Below the pieces are notes generated by a model. That model did no database searches. It had not been told where the DNA came from and saw nothing but the letters and a program-made list of their open reading frames with translations. From Deltaproteobacteria bacterium (GTDB lineage: Bacteria > Desulfobacterota_B > Binatia > UBA9968), in NCBI GenBank assembly GCA_005879255.1, contig VBKY01000141.1:1-28706 (forward strand): a DNA stretch of 28,706 bases. Reading direction: 5' to 3'. A program made the translations under genes and the position numbers. Of the stretch, positions 14,836-23,378 are shown piece by piece; positions within the stretch are counted from its first letter, which is position 1, and each line of letters starts with the position of its first letter.

Positions 14836-17007
14836 ATGAGAACAACAAAACTGTTGTACTTAGGTATTGCCGCATTTGCTACCGTGTTGTTTTTGTCAGC
14901 AGCGCCGGTCCAGCTAGGCAGTCAACAAAGCCAAGGCGCGGCGGTGCGCATCGATAACGACGACATCGGCGGCGTGGTGACGGGCTCGAACGGTCCCGAA
15001 GCCGGTGTCTGGGTCATCGCGGAGACCACCGATCTGCCGACCAAGTACGCCAAGATTGTCGTTACCGACGATCAGGGACGCTACGTGATTCCCGATCTAC
15101 CGAAGGCCAATTACAGCGTATGGGTGCGCGGTTACGGGCTAGTTGATTCGCCCAAGGTTCAAGCCATGCCGGGTAAGAATCTCAATTTGAAAGCGGTGGT
15201 GGCGCCGAACGACGCAGCGGCGGCGCGATATTATCCCGCGATTTACTGGTACTCGATGCTCAAGATCCCCGATAAAGGAGAATTTGGCGGCAAGGGCAAA
15301 ATTCCCGAAAAGATAGCTCAGACCGACTGGCTCAATTCGATGAAGAATAACGGTTGCATCGGCTGCCATCAGTTGGGCCAGCTTTCCACCCGCACTTTCC
15401 CCGAAAGTGTCCCGCACCCGCTCGGCAAGTTCGCTACGTCCGAGGAAGCATGGTTCCGCCGCATCCAGTCCGGCCAATCCGGCGAACAAATGTTCACCCA
15501 GCTCGTCAAAGACCTCGGCGGCGCCCCCATCCGCTACTATGCAGACTGGACGGATCGCATCGCCAAGGGCGAGCTGCCGCAGACGAAGCCCGCACGGCCC
15601 CAAGGGGTCGAGCGCAACATTGTCGTCACCACCTGGGAGTGGCTCAATGACAAGAAATACCTTCACGATCTGATCGCCTCGGATCGACGCGACCCGACGG
15701 TGAATGCCAACGGTCCCCTGTTTGGTTCACCAGAGTACAGCACCGACCTCATCCCGGTCCTCGATCCGAAAAAGCACACCACCTGGAACTTAACGGCGCC
15801 AATCAGAGATCCGAACATACCGGAGGCGCTCGGGCCGGGACATGCGGCAAGCGACAAAGTTATGCAGCCGTCGCCTTACTGGGGTCAGGAAAAAATTTGG
15901 GACACCAAGGTCAATAATCATAACGCCATGATTGACAAGAAGGGACGGGTTTGGTTTGCGGCGAGGTTCCGCGACGCCAATAATCCGGAATTCTGCAAGA
16001 AGGGTTCGACTCATACTTCAGCCAAGCTATTCCCGATGGAACGGACGAACCGTCAGCTGACGATGCTCGATCCCAAGACCGGGCAGTACACATACGTCGA
16101 TACCTGCTTCGGGACGCATCATTTACAGTTCGGCTACGACGCCAACGAAACCCTATGGACGAGCGGCGGCGGCCCAGTGGTGGGCTGGATCAACACCAAG
16201 ATGCTCGACGAGACGGGTGATATCGCAAAATCGCAGGGCTGGACACCACTCATTCTCGATACCAACGGCAACGGCAAACGCGATGATTACGTTGAGCCGA
16301 ACCAGCCGGTCGATCCGACCAAGGACAAGCGTATCGTCGCGGGGTTTTACGCCGTGATGCCGAGTCCCGTCGACGGCTCGATCTGGGGTTCCTTCAGAGG
16401 CAATCCCGGCGCCGTCGTACGGCTTGCTCCGGGAACCAATCCGTCGGAGACGGCGCTCGCCGAGATCTACAATGTGCCGATGCCGGGCTTCGGCATTCGT
16501 GGCGCTGATATCGATCGCCAGGGAGTCGTCTGGGTGTCGCTAGCGAGCGGTCACCTCGGCAGTTTCGATAGGCGCAAGTGTAAAGGCCCCCTCAACGGAC
16601 CAAAGGCGACCGGCGATCACTGTCCCGAAGGCTGGTCGTTCTACAAGTATCCCGGTCCCGGCTTCAAAGGTATCGGTGATAATAGCGCGGAGTCGAGCTA
16701 CTACACTTGGGTTGATCAGCACAATACGTTCGGACTCGGCGAGGACGTGCCGATGTCCACGGGTAACTTGAACGACGGTCTGATCGCGATGAAAGACGGC
16801 AAGATGATTGTGTTGCGCGTGCCATATCCGATGGGCTTTTACGCCAAAGGTTTCGACGGGCGCATCGACGATCCGAAGGCAGGATGGAAGGGCCGTGGAT
16901 TGTGGACTACGAGCGGCGACCGCGCGCCGTGGCTAAAAGAGGGTGGCAAGGGCGCCAAGCCGATCGCCGTGCACTTTCAGCTTCGACCCGATCCGTTGGC
17001 GAAGTAA
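14836..17007 (+). CDS. Exported mono-haem cytochrome with Ig-like domain and propeller, paralogue 1
   Basis: The 723-residue product starts at an ATG behind AAAGGAG. It has a signal peptide (about 1-30), a regulatory-like beta-sandwich (about 40-120, with G-G-V-V-T-G and G-R-Y-V-I-P-D-L-P), and one haem c motif, C-I-G-C-H (Cys174-His178). A long propeller region follows, containing D-P-K-T-G-Q-Y-T-Y and V-D-G-S-I-W-G-S. A calcium-loop-like D-T-N-G-N-G-K-R-D (from Asp475) interrupts it. Conserved cysteines in F-C-K-K, D-T-C-F, R-K-C-K and H-C-P-E-G-W could form disulfides. It is clearly related to the next gene over its full length. The reaction is unknown; a periplasmic redox enzyme or electron carrier is my inference. 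Confidence 0.85.
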   Translation: MRTTKLLYLGIAAFATVLFLSAAPVQLGSQQSQGAAVRIDNDDIGGVVTGSNGPEAGVWVIAETTDLPTKYAKIVVTDDQGRYVIPDLPKANYSVWVRGYGLVDSPKVQAMPGKNLNLKAVVAPNDAAAARYYPAIYWYSMLKIPDKGEFGGKGKIPEKIAQTDWLNSMKNNGCIGCHQLGQLSTRTFPESVPHPLGKFATSEEAWFRRIQSGQSGEQMFTQLVKDLGGAPIRYYADWTDRIAKGELPQTKPARPQGVERNIVVTTWEWLNDKKYLHDLIASDRRDPTVNANGPLFGSPEYSTDLIPVLDPKKHTTWNLTAPIRDPNIPEALGPGHAASDKVMQPSPYWGQEKIWDTKVNNHNAMIDKKGRVWFAARFRDANNPEFCKKGSTHTSAKLFPMERTNRQLTMLDPKTGQYTYVDTCFGTHHLQFGYDANETLWTSGGGPVVGWINTKMLDETGDIAKSQGWTPLILDTNGNGKRDDYVEPNQPVDPTKDKRIVAGFYAVMPSPVDGSIWGSFRGNPGAVVRLAPGTNPSETALAEIYNVPMPGFGIRGADIDRQGVVWVSLASGHLGSFDRRKCKGPLNGPKATGDHCPEGWSFYKYPGPGFKGIGDNSAESSYYTWVDQHNTFGLGEDVPMSTGNLNDGLIAMKDGKMIVLRVPYPMGFYAKGFDGRIDDPKAGWKGRGLWTTSGDRAPWLKEGGKGAKPIAVHFQLRPDPLAK

Positions 17008-17036
17008 AAGCACGAATACAACTAACTGCTGAGAAT

Positions 17037-17078
17037 GACAGGTCTTGGATTTCAGCTATTCGCTAACCAAGATCTGTC
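17037..17078 (+). repeat. Stem-loop between the tandem paralogues
   Basis: GACAGGTCTTGG (17037-17048) pairs with CCAAGATCTGTC (17067-17078) over 12 positions with one G-T wobble and an 18-base loop. It begins 30 bases after the upstream stop and lacks a T-run, so it looks more like an mRNA-processing or stabilising element than a simple terminator. Confidence 0.6.
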
Positions 17079-17218
17079 GCCGTTTATGGTCGCCGCTCAG
17101 CGATTGTTGCTCGCTTTGGTCAAGGATTTTTTTTCCGGGTCGATAGCGCAGGTTCATGGTGACACTTCACTGTACGCTGGCTCGCGCCTGAAGTTGGCGC
17201 AGTCGAAAGGAGCAAGTC

Positions 17219-19381
17219 ATGATAGAAACAAAATTGTTGCGCGTGGCTGCGACGGCTGTCGGCATTGCCGCGTTCTTGGCGGTGTCGCCGGTCCAATTGG
17301 CTAGCCAGCAAAGCGCGGCGGTACGCATCGACAACGACGACATCGGCGGCGTGGTGAGGGGCGCGAACGGTCCCGAAGCCGGTGTCTGGGTCATCGCGGA
17401 GACCACCGATCTGCCGACCAAGTACGCCAAGATTGTCGTTACCGACGATCAAGGACGCTATCTGCTGCCGGATCTGCCGAAGGCCAATTACAACATCTGG
17501 GTGCGCGGTTATGGTCTGGTGGATTCCCCTAAAGTAAAAGCTGGTCCCGGTAAGACTCTAAATCTCAAAGCCGTGGTCGCGCCGAACGAAGCCGCTGCAG
17601 CGCAATATTATCCGGCGATCTACTGGTACTCGATGCTCAGGATTCCAGACAAGAGCGAGTTTCCCGGGACCGGCGACAAAGGCAACGGTATGCCGGAAAA
17701 GCTAAAACACCAAGCGCAATGGCTCGATGTGGTAAAAACCAATGGCTGCAATACCTGCCACCAACTCGGAAATAAAGCGACGCGCACGATCTCCAAAGAG
17801 TTGGGTGAATTCAAGTCGTCCGCCGATGCATGGCAGCGGCGCATCGTTTCCGGTCAAGCCATGACATCGATGCTGAATGCTATTGACAGAGTCGATTCGA
17901 AGCGCGCCTTGGCTCTCTACGGTGATTGGACGGACCGCATCGCCGCTGGCGAATTGCCGAAGTTGAAGCCGTCGCGGCCCCAGGGCGTGGAGCGCAACGT
18001 CGTCATTCACGTATGGGATTGGAGCAATCCCAAGGCTTATCTCCACGACGAGATTTCCACCGACAAGCGCAATCCGACGGTCAATGCCAACGGGCCGATT
18101 TACGGCTCGACGGAGTTGAGCACGGATCTCGTGCCGGTGCTTGACCCGAAACATCACAAAGCGTGGGAGATCAAACACCCCGTGCGCGATCCGAATACGC
18201 CGTCGGCGAAAACGGATCCGCTAACGCCGTCGCCTTATTGGGGTGCGGAACCGATCTGGGATAGCCAGTCGAATCAGCATAATCCGATGATGGATGAAAA
18301 GGGGCGCGTGTGGTTTACCGCGCGGGTTCGTCCTCCGGAGAATCCGGATTTCTGCAAAAAGGGCTCGAACCATCCGTCGGCCAAAGTTTTCCCGATCAAC
18401 AGCGCGAACCGACATCTTTCGCTGTACGATCCAAAAACCAAAAAGTTCACGCTGATCAGCACCTGCTTTTCAACCCACCATCTGGTTTTCGCGGAGGATG
18501 CCAATCACACGCTTTGGACCAGCGCCGGCGGTCCCGCCAGCGGTGTCGTCGGCTGGCTGAACAGGAAAATGTTCGAAGAAACGGGCGACGAGCAGAAGTC
18601 GCAAGGGTGGACGCCGCTGATTCTCGACACCAATGGCAACGGCAAACGCGATGAATGGGTCGAGCCCAATCAGCCCGTCGATCCGACGAAAGACAAGCGC
18701 GTCGCCGCAGCCTTCTACGGTATCGCCGTGAGCCCGGTCGACGGTTCGGTGTGGGGATCCTCGCAGGGGTTTCCCAGCTCCATCGTGCGCCTCAACCCAG
18801 GGTCAAATCCGTCGGAAACCGCGCTAGCTGAATTATACGAGGTACCGCTCGATGCCGGCGCGTACGGTATCCGTGGCATGGACATCGACCGCAACGGCGT
18901 GGTCTGGTCTTCGCTCTCGAGCGGCCACCTGGCGAGCTTTGATCGGCGCAAGTGCAAAGTGCTCAACGGCCCAACTGCGACCGGCAAGCACTGTCCCGAA
19001 GGCTGGACGCTTCACACACTCCCAGGGCCGAATTTTGAGAGCTTGAAAGAGCCCGGCAGCGCCGAGGCAAGCTACTACACCTGGGTCGATCAGTTCGACA
19101 CCTTCGGTCTGGGCAAAGACGTGCCGATCGCCACCGGCAATTTGAACGATTCTCTGTTGGCTTTAGTGGATGGAAAATTCGTCAACCTTCACGTTCCGTA
19201 TCCTTTGGGGTTTTACGCGAAGTGGATGGATGGCAGGATCGATGACCCGAAAGGCGGTTGGAAGGGCAGAGGCTTGTGGGCGACCACCGGCACTCGCACA
19301 CCATTCCATATGGAAGGCGGCAAAGGCACAAAACCTAAAGTCGTGAAGTTCCAGCTGCGGCCGGATCCATTGGCGAAGTAA
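17219..19381 (+). CDS. Exported mono-haem cytochrome with Ig-like domain and propeller, paralogue 2
   Basis: The 720-residue product is a full-length paralogue of the preceding gene with the same order: signal peptide (1-30), beta-sandwich, haem motif C-N-T-C-H (Cys177-His181), propeller, calcium-loop-like D-T-N-G-N-G-K-R-D (from Asp470) and the same paired cysteines. The ending R-P-D-P-L-A-K is identical. AAAGGAG lies before the ATG. An 88-base tract (17364-17451) is identical to 14987-15074, although flanking codons differ at many silent sites. The region between haem and propeller differs more, so the two copies may have different partners or substrates. It probably shares a transcript with paralogue 1, modulated by the stem-loop between them. 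Confidence 0.85.
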   Translation: MIETKLLRVAATAVGIAAFLAVSPVQLASQQSAAVRIDNDDIGGVVRGANGPEAGVWVIAETTDLPTKYAKIVVTDDQGRYLLPDLPKANYNIWVRGYGLVDSPKVKAGPGKTLNLKAVVAPNEAAAAQYYPAIYWYSMLRIPDKSEFPGTGDKGNGMPEKLKHQAQWLDVVKTNGCNTCHQLGNKATRTISKELGEFKSSADAWQRRIVSGQAMTSMLNAIDRVDSKRALALYGDWTDRIAAGELPKLKPSRPQGVERNVVIHVWDWSNPKAYLHDEISTDKRNPTVNANGPIYGSTELSTDLVPVLDPKHHKAWEIKHPVRDPNTPSAKTDPLTPSPYWGAEPIWDSQSNQHNPMMDEKGRVWFTARVRPPENPDFCKKGSNHPSAKVFPINSANRHLSLYDPKTKKFTLISTCFSTHHLVFAEDANHTLWTSAGGPASGVVGWLNRKMFEETGDEQKSQGWTPLILDTNGNGKRDEWVEPNQPVDPTKDKRVAAAFYGIAVSPVDGSVWGSSQGFPSSIVRLNPGSNPSETALAELYEVPLDAGAYGIRGMDIDRNGVVWSSLSSGHLASFDRRKCKVLNGPTATGKHCPEGWTLHTLPGPNFESLKEPGSAEASYYTWVDQFDTFGLGKDVPIATGNLNDSLLALVDGKFVNLHVPYPLGFYAKWMDGRIDDPKGGWKGRGLWATTGTRTPFHMEGGKGTKPKVVKFQLRPDPLAK

Positions 19382-19450
19382 CGCAAGATTAGGAGTGCGG
19401 TGACGATCAATCCGGGCTTGTTAGCTCTGAAAAATGCTCAACTCATATCC

Positions 19451-19481
19451 CGTCCGTAGTGCGCCGGTGGCACTACGGACG
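19451..19481 (+). terminator. Strong hairpin after paralogue 2, possible transcript end
   Basis: A perfect 12-base stem, CGTCCGTAGTGC (19451-19462) with GCACTACGGACG (19470-19481), closes a 7-base loop, 70 bases past the stop. No T-run follows, so it may terminate poorly or protect the 3' end of the mRNA. Confidence 0.45.
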
Positions 19482-19562
19482 AGATGATAGACGATCCTCT
19501 TCCCTGAAGTTCTTCACGTAGTAACGCCAGACCCACAGATCGTTAAACGAACCGGAGGCAGT

Positions 19563-19590
19563 TTGACATGGCGCGTCGTCATTCGATAAT
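19563..19590 (+). promoter_or_regulatory. Sigma70-like promoter for the thioesterase gene
   Basis: A consensus -35 TTGACA (19563-19568) is followed after 16 bases by GATAAT (19585-19590), five of six matches to TATAAT. It would give a leader of about 80 bases before the ATG at 19677. This is the best promoter match I found in the window. Confidence 0.55.
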
Positions 19591-19676
19591 TTCGCCTGCG
19601 AAGTCATACCAGCGCGATCATTGCCTAAGTGCCTTTGACGGAGAAAGCAGATTACAAAGAAGAAACAGGTCACACC

Positions 19677-20150
19677 ATGCTGGTCAATCGTCGTACGTTG
19701 CGCATTGAGTGGGGTCAATGCGATCCTGCCGGGATCGTATTCTATCCGCAATACTTTCTTATCTTCGACAGCAGCACCGGATGGCTATTCGAGCGCACCG
19801 GCTTGTCGCCCTCGGCGATGAGAAAAAAGTACAGCATCGTCGGCATGCCGATAGTCGAAGTTGGAGCGCGCTTTGTCGTCCCGTGCCGCTTCGATGATGA
19901 GGTTATTGTGGAGAGCGAGGTCAGCGAATGGGGACGAAGTAGCTTCACGGTGCAACACCGAATCTTGAAAAAAGGCGAGCTTGCCCTCGACGGCTTCGAG
20001 AAGCGTGTTTGGGCCGTTCCCCACCCTGAACGGACGGGCGGCATAAGAGCTCAGCCCATACCGGCTGAGATCATTGCGAGCCTCTCCGATGACACGGGCA
20101 TGACGACTGTAAGTCTTGCTGCCGCCGGCAAGCGCGAAAGTGAATCTTAA
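19677..20150 (+). CDS. Acyl-CoA thioesterase, 4-hydroxybenzoyl-CoA thioesterase (4HBT) family
   Basis: The 157-residue protein is a single hot-dog domain. W-G-Q-C-D-P-A-G-I-V-F-Y-P near the N-terminus is the 4HBT motif, with Asp16 as catalytic residue. The central helix begins near S-S-T-G-W-L-F-E. Enzymes of this family hydrolyse aromatic or aliphatic acyl-CoA to free acid and CoA in the cytoplasm. The ATG at 19677 is preferred because the motif then sits where family members have it and AGGT lies just upstream; the in-frame GTG at 19629 has no ribosome binding site. It stands alone behind its own promoter. A decayed copy of its 3' end is found at 26283-26384. Confidence 0.88.
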   Translation: MLVNRRTLRIEWGQCDPAGIVFYPQYFLIFDSSTGWLFERTGLSPSAMRKKYSIVGMPIVEVGARFVVPCRFDDEVIVESEVSEWGRSSFTVQHRILKKGELALDGFEKRVWAVPHPERTGGIRAQPIPAEIIASLSDDTGMTTVSLAAAGKRESES

Positions 20151-20167
20151 GAGAGTGGCACATATTT

Positions 20168-20197
20168 TTGAAAGTTTAACTTCGGAGCACGTAGATT
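20168..20197 (+). promoter_or_regulatory. Weak promoter candidate before the zeta-like kinase gene
   Basis: TTGAAA (20168-20173) and TAGATT (20192-20197) are 18 bases apart. TGTAAT at 20293-20298 is another possible -10 element. Both matches are only moderate. Confidence 0.2.
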
Positions 20198-20347
20198 ATT
20201 CTCAGGCCGGTTGAGCGGACAAGTCGACTCGACTTCGGTGACGCCTATCCCGCATCCAGGCCAAAGCAACTTATTATTTCATAGCATTTCGTGTAATTTT
20301 TCCAACGTTAACAGTCTTCTAGGATGAAAAGCTAACTGAAAAATACA

Positions 20348-21334
20348 ATGGCTCGCGCGATCATCCTGAGGTCATTCGGCTCGGCAGTCACCGTAATATT
20401 ATGGGCTCTGCTCTTGTTCTCGGTTGTTCTTGCGGCAGAGGATCCGGGAATTTATCCAGGCAAACTCAGGATCACCAAGGCCAAGAATCTCTCGCCGGAA
20501 CAAAGAGATGTCGAGGCACGGTTCGCGGCATATCTAGAGGCAAGCACTGATGAAGCGGTTGCGCGTTATGTCGAGAGATACGGTAAGGAAATCAGTACCG
20601 ATAACGTGCGCGAATTGTCTTCTGATTATGCGCCTGGCGGGATGGATGCTGAAGACCCCGTGACGGTGGCGGCGCGAACCCGATGGGGTGACGCCGTACA
20701 TGAGCCGGCTAGCGCGCTAACCAGAGAGATTTTTGGTCGAGCCCTGACAAAAGGATCAGCCCCTGACCGGCGCAAACAGGTGGTTTTCACCGCCGGAGGC
20801 GCCGGCGTGGGAAAGACCACGAGCATCCGAAAGGTCGCCGATTTAGCCCATGCCGTGGAGGCAGCGGAGATCGTTTACGATACAATCTTGTCGAGTTTTA
20901 GGTCCTCCGTGGAACGGATCACTCAGGCTCTCGATGCTGGCCGCATGGTCAGCATCGTTTTTGTATACCGCGATCCCATCGACTCTTTCGTCGGAGGAAT
21001 GCTACCGCGGGCGAAGCGGATAGGCCGGACCTTGCCCCTCGAGATTTTCCTCAATTCCCATATGGGAGCAATCGAGGCTTTCCCAAGAATCGTAGAGAAT
21101 TACAAGGATGACCGCCGGGTTGCCATCGCGGTCATCGACAACAACCGTGGCGCAGGTGACGGCACCGTGGCTGACCTTGAATTCGTAAAGACTATGGCTC
21201 GCAAGTATTCCCGCGAGGATCTAAAGAAAAAGCTGTTGCGGGCCTTGGAGGATGCCTATGAAGAGGGCAAAAAAGGCGGCAAAAACGGAATCTCAGAAAG
21301 CATCTATAGGGCAATTAAAGGAGATGGCCCTTGA
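20348..21334 (+). CDS. Zeta-toxin-like P-loop kinase with N-terminal signal or anchor segment
   Basis: The 328-residue protein has a Walker A motif, G-G-A-G-V-G-K-T-T (150-158), followed by the arrangement seen in zeta-toxin-type kinases: Y-D-T-I-L, S-S-V-E-R, then V-Y-R-D-P-I-D-S-F and P-R-A-K-R-I-G-R-T-L-P-L. Zeta toxins phosphorylate UDP-N-acetylglucosamine in the cytoplasm using ATP or GTP. Unusually, this one begins with a strong hydrophobic segment (about residues 12-30) ending L-A-A, a likely Sec signal or membrane anchor. That would place the kinase in the periplasm or on the membrane. There is no good ribosome binding site at the ATG. Target and activity are unknown. The neighbouring nucleotide transporter and CYTH-like protein suggest a shared envelope role. 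Confidence 0.72.
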   Translation: MARAIILRSFGSAVTVILWALLLFSVVLAAEDPGIYPGKLRITKAKNLSPEQRDVEARFAAYLEASTDEAVARYVERYGKEISTDNVRELSSDYAPGGMDAEDPVTVAARTRWGDAVHEPASALTREIFGRALTKGSAPDRRKQVVFTAGGAGVGKTTSIRKVADLAHAVEAAEIVYDTILSSFRSSVERITQALDAGRMVSIVFVYRDPIDSFVGGMLPRAKRIGRTLPLEIFLNSHMGAIEAFPRIVENYKDDRRVAIAVIDNNRGAGDGTVADLEFVKTMARKYSREDLKKKLLRALEDAYEEGKKGGKNGISESIYRAIKGDGP

Positions 21335-21437
21335 GGATTACACCAAACTTCTTGCCCGGAACATGGTTGAAACGCTCAACGCCCAGACCAAAAGACGAGG
21401 TGCGTCGAGAGATTCTAGACGGGCGAAAGGCAAGTGA
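21258..21437 (+). CDS. Small basic protein overlapping the zeta-like kinase gene
   Basis: This 59-residue, Lys/Arg-rich frame overlaps the last 77 bases of the zeta-like gene in another frame. The ATG at 21258 has a perfect GGAGG (21247-21251) six bases upstream, which is better than that of its larger neighbours. The middle part (G-Q-L-K-E-M-A-L-E-D-Y-T-K-L-L) would be an amphipathic helix. Position after a zeta-like gene would suit an antitoxin or regulatory partner, but epsilon antitoxins normally act on cytoplasmic zeta and I see no similarity to them. It could also be a chance ORF. Confidence 0.4.
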   Translation: MKRAKKAAKTESQKASIGQLKEMALEDYTKLLARNMVETLNAQTKRRGASRDSRRAKGK

Positions 21438-21553
21438 TCCCATTGCGCGCGGCGGGACTCATTCCTTGCATCACAACAATCTTTGTACACTGCACCTTCG
21501 CAGATCGTGCAAACACATATTCTCGACTTGCTGAATGTGAATCTCATGCGACC

Positions 21554-23323
21554 ATGTGTCGGTTAAGAATATTTGTGACTCGGGCCAAGTCAGGTTTAAG
21601 CGCCAGTTGGAGTTTTATTTCGGGCGTGATCGCCTTGTCTCTTCTATTGCTTGACTCAAGTGTCGGATGGACTCAGCAAACCGGCAGCGCAATTTATTTT
21701 GCCAGTGAGGAGATCAGGCTCGCCAAGCTGATCGAGCGGAAGGAGATCTTGAGTTACCGAGTCGTGGTCGCGGACGAGCGGCGCTACCGCGAAACTTTTT
21801 TCGATACCCCTGACCTGTTCCTTTATCATCAGCGGATGTTTTACCGCGTCAAGGAAAGCTTTGACGGACACCCGCGCGTTGAATTCTACGGCGGCACCAC
21901 GAAAGACCGTTCCTCGCTTGAGGTCGTTCATTCCGTCGCGCTTCCCACCAGCACCCTATTGGCGGTTAGAGAAGGACGACTGGACGATCCAGCCTTGCGA
22001 AAGGGCCTGCCCTTGCCCGGCGGGCGTGACTTCAAAAGTATCCAGCTGGTGGCGGAATACGCCCGGCACAGCGTCATCCTGGAGCGCCTGGGCAAGCCGG
22101 AGTTTTTTCTCAGCTTGTTAGCTGGCAGCTTTGTCGGATTGTCGGGGAAGCAGGTCCACACAGGATTCTTGGCTTTGGAGATTCAAGCAGCCGCGGGTCG
22201 CCCGACCCCAGCGCAGCTGCGGGAGATCGACCGCATCACTAAATTCTTGATTCCGGAGCTGAAGCTCAGATCTGATGCGAAGAGTCTCTACGCCCAAGGG
22301 ATTGAGAAGGCGGTATTATTGCGCTCGGATGAACGGCGGATCCAACCTGTGCGAATTATCGGAGGCGCAAAGGGCGATGGCATCGATCAGTTTGATGCGC
22401 CAGACGCGGTGGCTTTCACTCTCGATGGCAGGTTGATAGCCGGCGATACTGACAACGCGCGCTTCAAGATCTACGGTTTAGAGGATCAATCCCAGACGGT
22501 TCAGATCGTCGGCGGCGAGGGATCGGGTGCGGGAGAATTTAGCCACAGCTTGGCCGCGACTATCGGGAGCTTCAAGGTCTACAACCAGGTGCAAGGAATC
22601 GCGGTCGATAATAGTAGTCTCATTTACGTGATCGATCAGGGTAATCAGCGCATCCAAATATTCGATGCCGGGGGCAAAGTGCTAGCGGAGCGAGCGATTC
22701 CATTGACCCTCTGCGCGATCGAAGCGCCACGCTGCGCGGAGGGCCTGTGGCGTCCCACTAGGAAGAACGAATACACCAGCTTCCAGGGGCTCGCTGTCGA
22801 CGCTGAAGGTGGCATTTTCCTTTCGGATCGGGGCACCAGCCGAATCTATCGCTTTCTGCCCGACGGCAAGCTCGACCCAAGCTTCAAACTTCAAACGGCG
22901 GATTCCGCGACGAGCAAGCCGACTCTCAAGGAGCCGGAGTCGATGGCGTTGTATCAACATAAACTATTTGTGGCGAGCGAGGGCAACGGCGAGATCGTGA
23001 TCTTCGATCGCAGAACTGGGAAATTGACCGGACCAACCGCCGGCTTTGGCGGCGACGTCTTCGGCGGCAAAGTGGAAGGGCTTGCGGTTGTGCGCGATTA
23101 TTTATTCGCTGTCGATGTTCAGAACACCCGGATCGCGGTTTTTGATCTGAGAAGCGAGAAACCGAAGTTCTTATTAGGCTTCGTTGGCGACTTCCAGTCG
23201 GCGGATGGCATCGCGATGGATCCGACCGGAAAGTATGTCGCGATCGCCGATCAGGGAAACTACCGCATTGTTTTATATTCGTTCCCCGAGATACTGAAGC
23301 ATTTGGCCGGTGGAAAATCTTGA
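21554..23323 (+). CDS. Exported CYTH/VTC-like domain fused to an NHL-repeat beta-propeller
   Basis: With the ATG at 21554 the protein has 589 residues and begins with a signal peptide (hydrophobic core V-I-A-L-S-L-L-L-L). The N-terminal domain carries L-I-E-R-K, then F-F-D-T-P-D-L-F-L-Y and F-Y-R-V-K, and later L-A-L-E-I-Q and S-L-Y-A-Q-G-I. This pattern resembles the CYTH/triphosphate-tunnel and VTC polyphosphate-polymerase fold, whose tunnel binds tri- or polyphosphate. The match is partial. From about residue 265 an NHL-type propeller follows (F-D-A-P-D-A-V-A-F, Y-V-I-D-Q-G-N-Q-R-I-Q-I-F, A-I-A-D-Q-G-N-Y-R-I). A GTG at 21434 with AAAGG nearby would make an implausibly long leader. The NTT gene follows after 55 bases. 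Confidence 0.6.
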   Translation: MCRLRIFVTRAKSGLSASWSFISGVIALSLLLLDSSVGWTQQTGSAIYFASEEIRLAKLIERKEILSYRVVVADERRYRETFFDTPDLFLYHQRMFYRVKESFDGHPRVEFYGGTTKDRSSLEVVHSVALPTSTLLAVREGRLDDPALRKGLPLPGGRDFKSIQLVAEYARHSVILERLGKPEFFLSLLAGSFVGLSGKQVHTGFLALEIQAAAGRPTPAQLREIDRITKFLIPELKLRSDAKSLYAQGIEKAVLLRSDERRIQPVRIIGGAKGDGIDQFDAPDAVAFTLDGRLIAGDTDNARFKIYGLEDQSQTVQIVGGEGSGAGEFSHSLAATIGSFKVYNQVQGIAVDNSSLIYVIDQGNQRIQIFDAGGKVLAERAIPLTLCAIEAPRCAEGLWRPTRKNEYTSFQGLAVDAEGGIFLSDRGTSRIYRFLPDGKLDPSFKLQTADSATSKPTLKEPESMALYQHKLFVASEGNGEIVIFDRRTGKLTGPTAGFGGDVFGGKVEGLAVVRDYLFAVDVQNTRIAVFDLRSEKPKFLLGFVGDFQSADGIAMDPTGKYVAIADQGNYRIVLYSFPEILKHLAGGKS

Positions 23324-23378
23324 TGAATGATCAACGTCCTTCGCCGCAAAGCGATCGCGGTAAATTGCTGTTAAGATA

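Noticed and set aside
19473..19751. Minus-strand ORF ending in an aromatic-rich segment
   Set aside because: Most of it is antisense to the thioesterase gene and it has no start signal. A gene-end remnant cannot be excluded but is not supported.
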